Shown here piece after piece: positions 6,414 through 14,221 of a stretch of 20,440 nucleotides of DNA. Where the stretch lies: positions 1 to 20,440 of the forward strand of contig JBDSDZ010000018.1 in assembly GCA_039920345.1 (NCBI GenBank), in the 5' to 3' direction. Within the stretch, counting starts at the first letter, position 1, and every line of letters begins with the position of its first letter. The notes under the pieces were generated by a model. It saw only the letters and a program-made list of their open reading frames with translations. It had not been told where the DNA came from and searched no databases. Source of the stretch: Croceibacterium_A sp039920345 (lineage in GTDB: Bacteria; Pseudomonadota; Alphaproteobacteria; Sphingomonadales; Sphingomonadaceae). Made by a program: the position numbers and the translations under genes.

Positions 6414-6719
6414 ATGGCCAGCCAGCCCCACTCAACTCCTGCCGACGAAGTGCTCGCCGGGTTTCGCAAAAGCATCGACAACATCGATGCCGCGCTAATC
6501 CATATGCTCGCTGAACGCTTCCGGATTACGCAGGCAGTGGGCGAGTACAAGGCCAAGGCGGGACTGCCGGCGAGCGACTCCAGCCGCGAAGGGCGCCAGA
6601 TCGAACGGCTGCGCAAACTGGCCGTAGAAGCCGATCTCGATCCCGAATTCAGCGAAAAATTCATCCGCTTCGTGATCGACGAAGTGATCCGCCACCACCG
6701 CCGCGCCGCTGGCCAGTAA
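6414..6719 (+). CDS. Chorismate mutase (AroQ class)
   Basis: A 101-aa all-helical monofunctional chorismate mutase, converting chorismate to prephenate at the branch to phenylalanine and tyrosine. The residues expected from the E. coli enzyme are visible: an N-terminal Arg in GFRKSID (R18), R35 in AERFRITQ, K46 in GEYKAKAG, D55, and the R58-E59 pair in SSREGRQIERL. The length matches stand-alone AroQ-class mutases. ATG 6414 is the natural start: the helical domain follows within about 10 residues. The same frame is open far upstream, but there it runs antisense to the polyprenyl synthase and is not coding. It is divergent from that synthase across 63 bp, so promoters for both should lie in 6351-6413. 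Confidence 0.9.
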   Translation: MASQPHSTPADEVLAGFRKSIDNIDAALIHMLAERFRITQAVGEYKAKAGLPASDSSREGRQIERLRKLAVEADLDPEFSEKFIRFVIDEVIRHHRRAAGQ

Positions 6720-6737
6720 CCCGGCGGTCGAATGAAA

Positions 6738-6763
6738 GGGGAGCCGCCCGAAGGTGGCTCCCC
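6738..6763. terminator. Strong hairpin between convergent genes
   Basis: GGGGAGCCGCC (6738-6748), loop CGAA, GGTGGCTCCCC (6753-6763) form an 11-bp stem with one G-T pair on a stable tetraloop. It lies 18 bp after the chorismate mutase stop and 14 bp after the kinase stop on the other strand. On the minus strand it is followed by TTTCATTC, so it best fits a terminator for the kinase operon. It could serve both directions. Confidence 0.7.
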
Positions 6764-6777
6764 GTTCGTGACGCGGC

Positions 6778-8184
6778 CTAGCCCGAGCGCGGCAACTTCA
6801 GCGACACCAGCAACCCGCCAAGGTCTTCGCTCTCGCCCAGTTCGACTTCGCCGCCGTAGATTTCCACCACGTCGCGCACGATGGCGAGGCCAAGGCCAGT
6901 GCCCGGCTTTTCGGTATCGAGGCGGGCCCCGCGCGAGAACAGCTTGGCGCGGTCCGCTTGGGAAATGCCCAGCCCGTCATCCTCGATCCACACCGCGCAG
7001 TGCTTGTCCGCCGGCTTGGCATCCACGGTTACGAACACGCTGCCGCCGCCGTATTTGGCCGCGTTCTCGATGACGTTGCCGAGGATTTCGTCGAGATCCT
7101 GCCGTTCCATCGCCACATGCGCGTCGGCCGAACCGTCAATGTCTAACCGCACGGCCGGATAAAGCCGGGCGACCGCCCGCTCTACCGCCACGGCCGATTC
7201 CATCACCTTGGTTCGCGAATGGCCGGTCGCCCGGCGGCCAACGGCGCGGGCGCGGGCGAGGTGGTGATCAACCTGCCGCCGCATCGTGGCCGCTTCGCGC
7301 AGCACAGTTTCATCGAGGTCGGTCGAATGGGCGCTCGCAGCGTTGGTGAGCACGGTAAGCGGCGTCTTGAGCGCATGCGCGAGATTGCCCGCGTGGGTGC
7401 GGGCTTCTTCGGCCTGCGTTTCCGAGTGTTCCAGCAGCGCGTTGAGCTCGTCCACCATCGGCTGGACTTCGAGCGGCAGCGGATCGGTCACCCGGTTGGT
7501 CCCGGCGGTGCGGATGCGTGCAATCGCCTTGCGCACGCGGCGCAAGGGGCGAAGGCCATACCACGTCTGCAACATGGCCATCACCAGCAGCCCGATGCCG
7601 AGGATCGCGAAACTCAACACCAGGATCGAACGGATCGACTTGATCTGCGTATCAATCTCTTCGCGCGATCCGGCCACGGCGAATTGCCAGTCGACATCGC
7701 TGCCGGGCAGCTTGACCGTCTGTTCGACCAGCCGCAGCGGTTCGCCGGGGAACTGGTCGGAATTGTGATACAGCGGCTCCAGCCGGGTGATCTGCCCGCT
7801 GGTTTTCAATGTGCGATCCCACAGCGAGCGCGAGGGATAGTCATCGTGCCCCTGGCCGCTGATCTGCCAGTACAGCCCGCTATTGGGCTCGAGGAACCGC
7901 TGGTCACCCAGCGGGCGATTGAACCACACGTCGCCGAACGGATCGATCTCGGCCGAAGCGATCATCGCGGTCAGCATAAAATGCAGCTGGTCGTCGTACT
8001 GGCGCGACACCAGCCCGGTGAGCGTCCGATTGAGCGCCACGCCGCCGACCAGCAGCAGGATCAGGATCCACCCTGCCGCGATCAGCATCATGCGCCGCGC
8101 CAGGCTTCCGGTATTGCGCCGCGCGACCCTGTCCGCCGCCGGTGCTCCCACGACCGCGGGCGCGCCTTGGAGCGGCGCGTCCAC
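6778..8184 (-). CDS. Membrane sensor histidine kinase
   Basis: A two-component sensor kinase of about 468 aa if it starts at GTG 8184. Seen in order: membrane helix 1 (about 31-52, MMLIAAGWILILLLVGG), a periplasmic domain of about 130 residues, membrane helix 2 (about 187-207), HAMP, the H-box GNLAHALKTPLTVL (phosphorylated His about 270), the N-box LGNVIENAAKYGG (Asn about 374), the G1 box EDDGLGI and the G2 box GTGLGLA. The AHALKTPL H-box is typical of the PhoQ/FeuQ branch. The frame is open to 8274, but this would overlap the regulator gene by 80 bp and add an Ala/Ser/Thr/Pro-rich stretch that looks like an out-of-frame reading. I therefore prefer the GTG 10 bp after the regulator's stop, although no Shine-Dalgarno is evident. 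The signal sensed is unknown. Confidence 0.88.
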   Translation of the reverse strand: MDAPLQGAPAVVGAPAADRVARRNTGSLARRMMLIAAGWILILLLVGGVALNRTLTGLVSRQYDDQLHFMLTAMIASAEIDPFGDVWFNRPLGDQRFLEPNSGLYWQISGQGHDDYPSRSLWDRTLKTSGQITRLEPLYHNSDQFPGEPLRLVEQTVKLPGSDVDWQFAVAGSREEIDTQIKSIRSILVLSFAILGIGLLVMAMLQTWYGLRPLRRVRKAIARIRTAGTNRVTDPLPLEVQPMVDELNALLEHSETQAEEARTHAGNLAHALKTPLTVLTNAASAHSTDLDETVLREAATMRRQVDHHLARARAVGRRATGHSRTKVMESAVAVERAVARLYPAVRLDIDGSADAHVAMERQDLDEILGNVIENAAKYGGGSVFVTVDAKPADKHCAVWIEDDGLGISQADRAKLFSRGARLDTEKPGTGLGLAIVRDVVEIYGGEVELGESEDLGGLLVSLKLPRSG

Positions 8185-8194
8185 GGTTACAGGA

Positions 8195-8875
8195 TCACTC
8201 GCCGCGGCCGGGATCGTCGGGGTCGTCGAGGCTGTAGCCGAGGCCACGGATGGTGGTGATGACATTCGCCCCAAGCTTCTTGCGGATGCGGGTGACGAAC
8301 ACTTCGATGGTGTTGGAATCGCGATCGAAATCCTGGTCGTAGATATGCTCGATCAGCTCGGTGCGGCTGACCACCTTGCCCTTGTGGTGCATCAGGTAGC
8401 TCAGCAGCTTGTATTCCTGCGCGGTCAGCTTGACTGGCTCGCCGGCCAGGGTGACGCGGCCCGAGCGGGTGTCGAGCCGCACCGGGCCGGCGGTCAGTTC
8501 GCTGCTGGCGTTGCCCGAAGCACGGCGAATAAGCGCGCGCAGGCGGGCAATCAGCTCTTCGGTCTGGAACGGTTTGGCGAGGTAATCGTCGGCCCCGGCA
8601 TCGAGCCCGGCGACCTTGTCCGACCAGCTGTCACGCGCGGTCAGCACCAGTACGGGAAAGTTGCGGCCTTCCTTGCGCCACATGTTGAGCACGGTCAGTC
8701 CGTCGATCTCCGGCAGGCCCAGATCGAGGATCACCGCGTCATATTCCTCGGTCGTACCGAGGAAATGGCCATCTTCGCCATCTGTCGAAAGATCGACCGC
8801 ATAGCCGGTCTGTTCCAGCGTCGATTTCAGTTGCTGGCCGAGCGTTGGCTCGTCCTCGACGATCAGGATGCGCAT
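8195..8875 (-). CDS. OmpR-family response regulator
   Basis: A 226-aa transcription factor with an N-terminal receiver domain: acidic pocket VEDE (7-9), phosphoacceptor D51 in VILDLGLPEIDG, T79 and K101 (AKPF). The C-terminal winged-helix DNA-binding domain shows KLTAQEYKLLSYLM, the recognition-helix region DSNTIEVFVTRIRKKL, and TIRGLGYSL. I chose ATG 8875 over the adjacent TTG at 8878 because AGGGGA (8882-8887) is then 6 nt upstream. The gene is followed at once by its kinase and preceded by a PepSY protein gene, an arrangement seen for PhoP/FeuP/QseB-like systems. The target genes are not known. Confidence 0.93.
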   Translation of the reverse strand: MRILIVEDEPTLGQQLKSTLEQTGYAVDLSTDGEDGHFLGTTEEYDAVILDLGLPEIDGLTVLNMWRKEGRNFPVLVLTARDSWSDKVAGLDAGADDYLAKPFQTEELIARLRALIRRASGNASSELTAGPVRLDTRSGRVTLAGEPVKLTAQEYKLLSYLMHHKGKVVSRTELIEHIYDQDFDRDSNTIEVFVTRIRKKLGANVITTIRGLGYSLDDPDDPGRGE

Positions 8876-8898
8876 CAATATTCCCCTGCGTTCACGCG

Positions 8899-8917
8899 GC
8901 CCACGATGTGGGCTTTT
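8899..8917 (+). terminator. Small hairpin with T-run on plus strand
   Basis: GCCCAC-GAT-GTGGGC (8899-8913) is followed by TTTT on the plus strand. No plus-strand gene ends here, so it may be an antisense terminator or, on the minus strand, only a hairpin in the leader of the response-regulator gene. Confidence 0.25.
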
Positions 8918-8961
8918 GCACTAAACGCGTCAACGGGGCGGCGGTATCCCGGATCACGTGC

Positions 8962-9321
8962 CTATTTGGAGATTCGCAGGACGCGGCCGGTGCGCGCATC
9001 GACATCGACCCACGTGACCTGGCCTTCCTTGATGAACTTCAGGCGATAGGCGCTGGCGGCAGCGTCATACTCGAAGCTCAGGTAATCGTGCCCGTGCATC
9101 TGCGGGATTACCCGGCGTTCAATATCGCGTGACGACAGCGTGCGGCCAGCCTGCATTTCTTGCCGGGCGCTGGCCTGGTCACCGCGAGACGGCTCGCCGC
9201 GAAACTGTTCGCGGGCCTGGTCGCTGGGCGGTGCATCGCGTCCCCGCTGCGCCTCGGCCGGCGCAGCAAGGCCGCCTGCGACGAGCGCGGCGGCAACAAG
9301 AAGGGCGAACGGATTGCGCAT
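8962..9321 (-). CDS. Secreted PepSY-domain protein
   Basis: A 119-aa exported protein. The N-terminus is a clear Sec signal peptide (MRNPFALLVAAALVAGGLAAPAEA, cleavage likely before QRG). A charged linker rich in Arg, Gln and Asp follows (about 25-65). The C-terminal half fits a PepSY domain: a leucine-serine-rich start, IERRVIPQMHGHDYLSFEYD, then YRLKFIKEGQVTWVDVDARTGRVLRISK, with the family's V-D-x-x-T-G-x-V ending. PepSY proteins are thought to inhibit peptidases or modulate envelope regulators. Its place 86 bp upstream of the response regulator suggests it belongs to that operon or is a target of the system (inference). Confidence 0.82.
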   Translation of the reverse strand: MRNPFALLVAAALVAGGLAAPAEAQRGRDAPPSDQAREQFRGEPSRGDQASARQEMQAGRTLSSRDIERRVIPQMHGHDYLSFEYDAAASAYRLKFIKEGQVTWVDVDARTGRVLRISK

Positions 9322-9419
9322 GACAGCGATCTGCCTAGGTGCAAGCCATTGAACAAGGAGTGAATGCAGGTGCGAGCCGCTATTCAGGCGCGGTGTTGCC
9401 CCGGCGCTTCGAGGTGTGA

Positions 9420-10142
9420 CTAACGGGTCATCTCGTAAGTCACCTGAATGGTCACGCCCGCGCGGACCATGCCAGGCTCAACCGGGGTCGACTTCTCGGA
9501 CGCGTCGGCCGCCATCGCCCGGACGTACGGCATCGGCGGCTGGGCGGCGACATTTTCGCTGATTTCGAGCAGTTTGACCCCCGAATATCCAGCCGCGCGG
9601 GCATATTCCATGGCCTGCGCCTGGGCCGTTTCCATCGCCGTCTTGCGTGCCTGCGAGCGGGCGCCCGTATCATCGGCAATCGAGAAGTCGGGGCCGGAAA
9701 TATCCGTCGCCCCAGCGGCCACGAGCGCATCGAGAACTTCGCCGGTGCGCGCCACGTCGTGCAGCTTGACGCTGACGCGGTTGGAGGCCTGGTAGCCGCG
9801 GAACACCTGGCGGCGGGTGTTCTGATCGTAGTCGAACTGCGCGCCGAGGTTGATGCCGGTCGTCTGGATGTCGCGCTCCGCCACGCCGAGCTGCTTGATC
9901 TTCGCAATCACCGCATTCATCGCCGCGGCATTGGCGCGCATCGCTGCGACCGCAGTGCGCGCTTCGGTGGTCACGCCCGAGCCGACGGTGACGAGATCGG
10001 GCACGGCCTCGACATCTTCGTGGACCGAAAGTTCTACCACTGGCCCGGTGGAGGTAAGCTGGACTTCGGCCGCGGCGGGTGCGGCCAGCATAGCGAAGGC
10101 TAGCAGCGGCATTGCGCGCAGGGGGCTGGCGAGGCGTAACAT
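9420..10142 (-). CDS. Periplasmic SIMPL (DUF541) protein
   Basis: A 240-aa exported protein of the SIMPL/DUF541 family (relatives include E. coli YggE). A signal peptide of about 25 residues ends at APAAA before EVQ. The mature part shows family features: VSGxG-like VELSVHEDVEAVPDLVTVGSGVTTEA, the AMNAVIAKIKQLGVAERDIQTTGINLGAQFDYD segment, YQASNRVSVKLHDVARTGEVLDALVAAGA, and a final Val/Ile-rich strand before EMTR. The start is ATG 10142, with AGGAGA 6 nt upstream. Members are linked to the oxidative or envelope stress response, but their molecular activity is not established. It lies 98 bp upstream of the PepSY gene on the same strand. Confidence 0.87.
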   Translation of the reverse strand: MLRLASPLRAMPLLAFAMLAAPAAAEVQLTSTGPVVELSVHEDVEAVPDLVTVGSGVTTEARTAVAAMRANAAAMNAVIAKIKQLGVAERDIQTTGINLGAQFDYDQNTRRQVFRGYQASNRVSVKLHDVARTGEVLDALVAAGATDISGPDFSIADDTGARSQARKTAMETAQAQAMEYARAAGYSGVKLLEISENVAAQPPMPYVRAMAADASEKSTPVEPGMVRAGVTIQVTYEMTR

Positions 10143-10148
10143 GCAAAT

Positions 10149-10154
10149 TCTCCT
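10149..10154 (-). promoter_or_regulatory. Shine-Dalgarno deciding the SIMPL start
   Basis: AGGAGA on the minus strand lies 6 nt upstream of ATG 10142. It supports this start over the longer in-frame reading to 10223, which would also put residues in front of the signal peptide. Confidence 0.7.
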
Positions 10155-10250
10155 GGAGGTGTGAGCAGGCAATGGGTCTGCGGGGATTACGCGCCAATGA
10201 ACCGCGCGGTTCCTTGCGGGCAAGCTCGCCAGCCCCTAGGTGCCGCGCCG

Positions 10251-12077
10251 ATGGCGGATTCTCCGATCCTTTCCTGGGAAAGCCTGGGCCTGCAGCAAGG
10301 CGGTCGCTGGCTGTTCCGCGACATCGACCTGCACGTCGCCCCGCGCGACCGGCTGGCGCTGATCGGACGCAATGGCGCGGGCAAGACCACGCTGTTTCGG
10401 CTGGTGGCAGGCCAGATCGAGGCGGACAAGGGCAAGCGCTCGATCCAGCCGGGCACGCGCATCGTGGTGCTCGAACAGGACCCGTTCTTCACCGGCTTCG
10501 AAACGCTGATGGATTATGCCCTGCACGGCGTCGACGCGCCGGCCGCGCACGAAGTGGAGGCCATCGCCGGCCAGTTGGGGATCGACATGAGCCGCCCGGC
10601 TGACAGCGCCAGCGGGGGCGAAAGGCGCCGCGCCGCGCTCGCCCGCGCATTGGCGCAGGAGCCCGACCTGCTGCTGCTAGACGAGCCAACCAACCACCTC
10701 GACCTGGCGGCGATCGACTGGCTGGAAGGATGGCTCACCCGCTACAAAGGCGCGTTTATCGCGATTAGCCATGACCGCACCTTTCTCAAACGCCTGACCC
10801 GGGCGACGCTGTGGCTCGACCGCGGCGCGCTGCGGCGCAAAGATGTGGGTTTCGGCGGCTACGAAGCATGGGAAGAAGCGGTCTACGCCGAACAAGCGCG
10901 CGCGGCGGACAAGCTCGACGCGCGGCTCAAGATCGAAGCGCACTGGCTCGAACGCGGCGTGACCGCGCGGCGCAAGCGCAACCAAGGGCGGCTGGCCCAA
11001 CTGCACACCATGCGCGCCCAGCGCGCGGCGATGATGGGCAAGGCCGGCACCGCCAAGCTCGGCCTCGCCAGCGATGCCGAAGTGCGGACCAAATCGGTTA
11101 TCGTGGCCGAAGGGGTGACCAAGCGGTTTGAAGCCGACGATGCCGAACGCACGATTATCCGCAATTTCTCGCTCCGCATCCAGCGCGGCGATCGGATCGG
11201 CGTGGTTGGCGCCAATGGTACGGGCAAGACCACGCTACTGCGACTGCTGACCGGGGAACTGGCACCGGACGAAGGCAAAGTCACGCTGGCCAAGACGCTG
11301 CACGGGGTGATGATCGACCAGCAACGCAGCCTGCTCGCGCCCGACAAGACCGTGCGCGATATCCTTGCGGAAGGCGGTGACTGGATCGACGTGCGCGGCG
11401 AACGCAAGCACGTACAGGGTTACCTGAAGGACTTCCTGTTCGATCCCGGCATGATCGAGACGCCGATTGCCGCACTCTCTGGCGGCGAGCGATCGCGGCT
11501 GCTTCTGGCCCGCGAATTCGCCCGCAAATCGAACCTGCTGGTGCTCGACGAACCAACCAACGACCTCGACCTCGAAACGCTCGACTTGCTGCAGGAAGTG
11601 ATCGCCGATTATGACGGCACCGTGCTGATCGTCAGCCATGATCGTGACTTCCTCGACCGCACGGTCACCGTCACGCTGGGCCTCGACGGCAGCGGCACGG
11701 TGGACATCGTGGCGGGCGGTTACGAGGATTGGGAAGCAAAGCGCCGCAAGGTCCCCCTCCCGCCTGCGGGCGGGGCTAGGGGTGGCCCTGTCACAAGTCA
11801 GCGCGCCGACGCGCCCACCCCCGTCCCCTCCCGCAAGCGGGAGGGGAGAATCAAGCTGTCCTACAAGGACCAGCGCGACTACGACCTGCTGCCTGCCCGC
11901 ATCGAAGAACTGGAAGCGGAGATCGCCAAGGGCGAACACGCGCTCGCCGACCCCGATCTTTACAGTCGCAATCCCGCGCAATTCCAAACGTTTACCGCAC
12001 TATTGGACACACTCCGCGCGGAGAAACATGCGGCCGAAGAACGCTGGCTTGCGCTGGCGGAGCAAGTCGAGGGCTAA
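10251..12077 (+). CDS. uup: ABC-F family ATPase, Uup type
   Basis: A 608-aa cytosolic protein with two ABC ATPase domains and no membrane part. Domain 1: Walker A GRNGAGKTT (39-47), signature SGGERRRAAL (about 121-130), Walker B LLLLDEPTNHLD. Linker: charged helical segment about 215-270 (VTARRKRNQGRLAQL). Domain 2: Walker A GANGTGKTT (320-328), signature SGGERSRLLL (about 410-419), Walker B LLVLDEPTNDLD. The C-terminal extension forms a predicted coiled coil (about 540-606), which points to Uup rather than EttA. ABC-F proteins act on ribosomes, and Uup also affects transposon excision in E. coli. Start ATG 10251: domain 1 begins a few residues later, and TAGGTG is a modest ribosome binding site. 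Residues 502-532 are encoded by an inserted-looking palindromic element. The stop overlaps the stop of the convergent DUF6456 gene. Confidence 0.93.
   Translation: MADSPILSWESLGLQQGGRWLFRDIDLHVAPRDRLALIGRNGAGKTTLFRLVAGQIEADKGKRSIQPGTRIVVLEQDPFFTGFETLMDYALHGVDAPAAHEVEAIAGQLGIDMSRPADSASGGERRRAALARALAQEPDLLLLDEPTNHLDLAAIDWLEGWLTRYKGAFIAISHDRTFLKRLTRATLWLDRGALRRKDVGFGGYEAWEEAVYAEQARAADKLDARLKIEAHWLERGVTARRKRNQGRLAQLHTMRAQRAAMMGKAGTAKLGLASDAEVRTKSVIVAEGVTKRFEADDAERTIIRNFSLRIQRGDRIGVVGANGTGKTTLLRLLTGELAPDEGKVTLAKTLHGVMIDQQRSLLAPDKTVRDILAEGGDWIDVRGERKHVQGYLKDFLFDPGMIETPIAALSGGERSRLLLAREFARKSNLLVLDEPTNDLDLETLDLLQEVIADYDGTVLIVSHDRDFLDRTVTVTLGLDGSGTVDIVAGGYEDWEAKRRKVPLPPAGGARGGPVTSQRADAPTPVPSRKREGRIKLSYKDQRDYDLLPARIEELEAEIAKGEHALADPDLYSRNPAQFQTFTALLDTLRAEKHAAEERWLALAEQVEG
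11754..11846 (+). repeat. In-frame 93-bp double-palindrome element
   Basis: Left hairpin CCCCTCCCGC (11754-11763)/GCGGGCGGGG (11766-11775), one mismatch. Right hairpin CCCCTCCCGC (11825-11834)/GCGGGAGGGG (11837-11846), perfect. Inside them, GGGGTGG (11779-11785) and CCACCCC also pair, so the whole unit is a large imperfect palindrome. Its length is 31 codons and the reading frame continues through it, encoding a Pro/Gly/Arg-rich peptide (PLPPAGGARGG then TPVPSRKREG). It sits between the second ABC domain and the coiled coil of Uup. I recall similar peptides recurring in sphingomonad proteins, which suggests a dispersed repeat. Confidence 0.8.
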
Positions 12078-12544
12078 GGCAGGCGGTAATAGTTCGCCGC
12101 CCGTTCCAACGCCAAACGAAGCACCAGTTTGCCGCTGCGGGCGGGCCAGTCGAGCGCCTTCTCAGCGGCGGAAATAGCTTCGCAGGCGCAAACCACCCGC
12201 CACAGGATATCGTCCAGACCCTTCCCGGCCGCAGCCATGACGCCATCGAAGCTGCGGCGTGCGGCGAGTTGGCGCTCGCCCGGAGCGAGGTCAGAAGCCG
12301 AGCCGCGGATCCGGACCGGATCCCAACGCATCGTCAGACCAGGGGATAGCTGGGCGACTTCGTAATCGGTGCGAAGCCGCTCTCCGGCGTCGAACAACCG
12401 GTCTTCCAGATGGCCATGGGCATGAAGCCACCCGAGCGGCGATTCGGCCAAGTTGACCGTGACGCTGCGGCGGCGCGCCGTGTTTCCCGCCTGGCGGCGC
12501 GGGCCCTCGCTGGTCAGTTCCCGGTCGACTAATTTGCGCTGCAT
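12074..12544 (-). CDS. DUF6456 domain-containing protein
   Basis: A 156-aa soluble protein matching the DUF6456 pattern: SPLGWLHAHG, then AGERLRTDYEVAQLSPGLTMRWDP, a basic linker, AARRSFDGVMAAAGKGLDDILWRVVCACEAISAAEKALDWPARSGKLVLRLALERAANYY. The N-terminus (1-35) is basic and probably disordered. The start ATG 12544 has a strong AGGGGAGA (12550-12557) 5 nt upstream. The molecular function is unknown to me; the family is restricted largely to alphaproteobacteria. The stop TAG shares bases with the TAA of uup on the other strand, and the gene is divergent from an XRE regulator that could control it. Confidence 0.8.
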   Translation of the reverse strand: MQRKLVDRELTSEGPRRQAGNTARRRSVTVNLAESPLGWLHAHGHLEDRLFDAGERLRTDYEVAQLSPGLTMRWDPVRIRGSASDLAPGERQLAARRSFDGVMAAAGKGLDDILWRVVCACEAISAAEKALDWPARSGKLVLRLALERAANYYRLP

Positions 12545-12639
12545 GCGAATCTCCCCTTTGCGGTGGAAGAGGGCCTTGCCAAAAGCACCTGTGTGTAGGA
12601 AAACGAAAAAACCAAATCGGTTAGTGAAAAGGGCTCGCA

Positions 12640-13212
12640 GTGATCAACCGCATTCGCGATATCCGCCAGCAGAAGGGCGTGACGCTGGCCGAAGTGGCCG
12701 CCGCCTGCAAGCCGCCAACCACCGCGCAGACGATCGGCCGGCTCGAAACGGGCATGCGCAATCTCTCGCTCGGGTGGATGAACCGCATTGCCGCGGCCCT
12801 CGGGGTCGAGCCAGAGCTGCTGCTCAAGGGCGAGGCGGCCGAACAGCCGGCGGTTGTCGCACGGCTGACCGAAAGCGGCGCAGAGCCCCTGCCCGCCCCG
12901 CGCGATGCGATCCTGCCGAGCGAGTTGGGCGGCGACGGCGCGCTGCTGTGCCTCGCCATCGAAGCGCCGCAGGGCGAGTACCGGGTGGGTGACCAGGTGT
13001 GGTTGCGGCAGTGCCCGCCTGACGATGCGCCCAAGCTGCTCAACCGCGACGTGCTGGTGCCGCGCTCGGGCGGGCGGTTTGCGTTTGGCCGGCTGATCGA
13101 CCGGCAGGGCACGCTGGTCGGCCTGCTGCCGCCGGGCTTCGGGCAGCGGCAGATCGTGGTCGACAACCCGGCCTGGCTGGCCGTGGCGGAAATGCTCGTG
13201 CGGAAACTGTAA
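12640..13212 (+). CDS. XRE-family regulator with S24-like tail
   Basis: A 190-aa protein. The N-terminal helix-turn-helix of the Cro/CI (XRE) type (about 1-63) is clear: IRDIRQQKGVTLAEVAAACKPPTTAQTIGRLETGMRNLSLGWMNRIAAALGV. The C-terminal half (about 95-190) resembles the beta-rich S24/LexA fold in layout (GEYRVGDQVWL, LLNRDVLVPRSGGRFAFGRLIDRQGTLVGLL), but I see no GDSM-type catalytic serine. It is probably a non-cleaving repressor-like protein (inference). The start is GTG 12640, with AAAAGGG upstream. It is divergent from the DUF6456 gene across 95 bp, so autoregulation or control of that gene is plausible. Confidence 0.82.
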   Translation: MINRIRDIRQQKGVTLAEVAAACKPPTTAQTIGRLETGMRNLSLGWMNRIAAALGVEPELLLKGEAAEQPAVVARLTESGAEPLPAPRDAILPSELGGDGALLCLAIEAPQGEYRVGDQVWLRQCPPDDAPKLLNRDVLVPRSGGRFAFGRLIDRQGTLVGLLPPGFGQRQIVVDNPAWLAVAEMLVRKL

Positions 13213-13233
13213 CCGAAGCGGCGGCGGGAGGTT

Positions 13234-14211
13234 TCAGGCCTCGCCGCGCGCCTTGCGTTGCTGGATGTCGTTGACCGATTCAGTCGGCACGAAACTGTCC
13301 GATTTGACCCCGAGCCAGATCAGGATCGGCGCGGCCATGTAGATCGAGCTGTAGGTACCGACGAAAATGCCCAGCGTAATCGCGGCAGTGAAGCCGAACA
13401 GGCTGGACGGGCCAAACAGCAGCAGGGCGGCCAACACCAGCAGCAGCGTGAGCGAGGTCATCACCGTGCGCGCCAGCGTTTCGTTGACCGAGAGATCGAG
13501 CAGCTCGGGCAGCGGCATCTTGCGATACTTCTTCAGGTTTTCGCGGATGCGGTCGTAAACCACGATCGTGTCGTTCAGCGAATAACCAATGATGGTCAGG
13601 ATTGCGGCGATGATCTTGAGGTCGAATTCGAGCTGGAACAGTGCGAACATGCCGAGCGTCAGCGACACGTCGTGGAACAGCGCGAACAGCGCGCCAATAC
13701 CGAACTGCCATTCGAAGCGGACCCAGATGTAGATCGAGATCGCCGCCATCGCGGCCAGCAGCGCGTACATCGCGGTGGTGAACAGCTCGCCCGAGACTTT
13801 GGCCGTTACGGCGCTCAGCCCGTCGATCCTGGCATCGGCGAAGTTGTTGGTGATGGTGTCGGTGACCTGAGTGGTCATCGCTTCCGACGCCTGGTCGTTG
13901 TTCTGCACTTCGGGCGGCAGCCGGAAACGGATGTTGACCGAGTTGGGCATGTCGGCGGTCTGGATGACCGGTTCGCCGTAGCCAAGCGCGCTGACATCCT
14001 GCCGCAGCTTGGCCACCGGGGCAGCCGCGCTCTGGGTAAAGGTTACCTGCAGCTGCTGGCCGCCGACGAAATCGACGCCGAGGTTGAGCCCGCGGGTTAC
14101 CACCAGTGTCAGGCTGGCCGCGATCAGGATCAGGCTGAGGACGTAGAACGGCACCCGCCATTTGAGGAAGTGGATGTTGGTATCGTCGGGGACGAGCTTG
14201 AGCAATCGCAT
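13234..14211 (-). CDS. secF: Protein translocase subunit SecF
   Basis: A 325-aa inner-membrane protein. With SecD it pulls translocating proteins through SecYEG using the proton motive force. Seen: membrane helix 1 (about 20-40), the GVDFVGGQQLQVTF entry to the periplasmic domain, and the five C-terminal helices, including the hallmark IIGYSLNDTIVVYDRIREN and ETLARTVMTSLTLLLVLAALLLFG. Length and motif order are normal. The start ATG 14211 lies 10 bp after the secD stop, typical operon spacing. The C-terminus is short and basic (QQRKARGEA). Confidence 0.96.
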   Translation of the reverse strand: MRLLKLVPDDTNIHFLKWRVPFYVLSLILIAASLTLVVTRGLNLGVDFVGGQQLQVTFTQSAAAPVAKLRQDVSALGYGEPVIQTADMPNSVNIRFRLPPEVQNNDQASEAMTTQVTDTITNNFADARIDGLSAVTAKVSGELFTTAMYALLAAMAAISIYIWVRFEWQFGIGALFALFHDVSLTLGMFALFQLEFDLKIIAAILTIIGYSLNDTIVVYDRIRENLKKYRKMPLPELLDLSVNETLARTVMTSLTLLLVLAALLLFGPSSLFGFTAAITLGIFVGTYSSIYMAAPILIWLGVKSDSFVPTESVNDIQQRKARGEA

Positions 14212-14221
14212 GGCGAGCCCC

